This document shows, piece by piece, positions 14,222 to 14,262 of a stretch of DNA of 14,262 bases. This DNA is from an uncultured bacterium (GTDB lineage: Bacteria; Bacillota_A; Clostridia; Oscillospirales; Oscillospiraceae): positions 1 through 14,262 of the forward strand of contig CAJMMY010000011.1 in the NCBI GenBank assembly GCA_905214605.1. The letters run 5' to 3'. Positions within the stretch are counted from its first letter, which is position 1, and the number at the start of each line of letters is the position of its first letter. The notes beneath the pieces are model-generated. The model was not told the DNA's origin. It saw only the letters and a program-made list of their open reading frames with translations, and ran no database searches. The position numbers and the translations under genes are program-made.

Positions 14222-14262
14222 AGCGACACTTTTATTCGTTTTTGGGTGAATAAAGGGGTCCC

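Larger units (their letters stand above)
13987..14262. other. Gene-free right end
   Basis: No reading frame here has a credible start and recognisable product. The stretch holds a small inverted repeat at 14032-14045 (TTGCAT/ATGCAA), an operator-like palindrome, a promoter candidate, a wide inverted repeat, and at the very end a stem of TTTATTC with GAATAAA. It resembles the regulatory region of a rightward gene that starts beyond the window. Confidence 0.45.

Overview
The window looks like chromosome from a gut-type clostridial Firmicute, most likely in the Oscillospiraceae/Ruminococcaceae. The grounds are moderately high GC, AGGAGG-type ribosome binding sites, Gram-positive style lipoprotein and PhoU/Pst genes, and small hairpin repeats of a kind I associate with that group. 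Species cannot be named from the sequence alone.

Layout from left to right. (1) 1-2337, plus strand: the end of a cell-surface polysaccharide cluster, with a polysaccharide pyruvyl transferase (cut by the window edge) overlapping an FrhB-like iron-sulfur protein. (2) 2338-3281: about 940 bases without a convincing gene. The left 550 bases hold many stable hairpins and may encode a structured RNA; the right 340 bases are AT-rich. (3) 3282-8416, minus strand: a tight six-gene operon with one promoter (8388-8416), an intrinsic terminator in its own leader (8320-8361) and an end terminator (3282-3322). In transcription order it encodes a D-amino acid transaminase, 5-oxoprolinase subunits PxpB and PxpC, a DUF1445 protein, PxpA and a DUF4392 protein. 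DUF1445 and DUF4392 are the two halves of mitochondrial D-glutamate cyclase, here as separate genes. The operon therefore spells out a route from D-amino acids to D-glutamate, 5-oxoproline and glutamate. (4) 8469-12825, plus strand: a complete phosphate-starvation operon pstS-pstC-pstA-pstB-phoU behind a Pho-box-like promoter, with a strong hairpin between pstS and pstC. (5) 12831-13858: a single tyrosine recombinase with its own promoter inside a palindrome. (6) 13859-14262: a gene-free tail with two copies of a hairpin repeat, an operator-like palindrome, a promoter candidate and a long-spaced inverted repeat.

The most interesting part is the minus-strand operon. It joins D-amino acid transamination, a split D-glutamate cyclase and the PxpABC 5-oxoprolinase in one transcription unit, which raises a clear question about the stereochemistry of the 5-oxoproline handled. 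The unassigned hairpin-rich region after the polysaccharide genes is the second point of interest.
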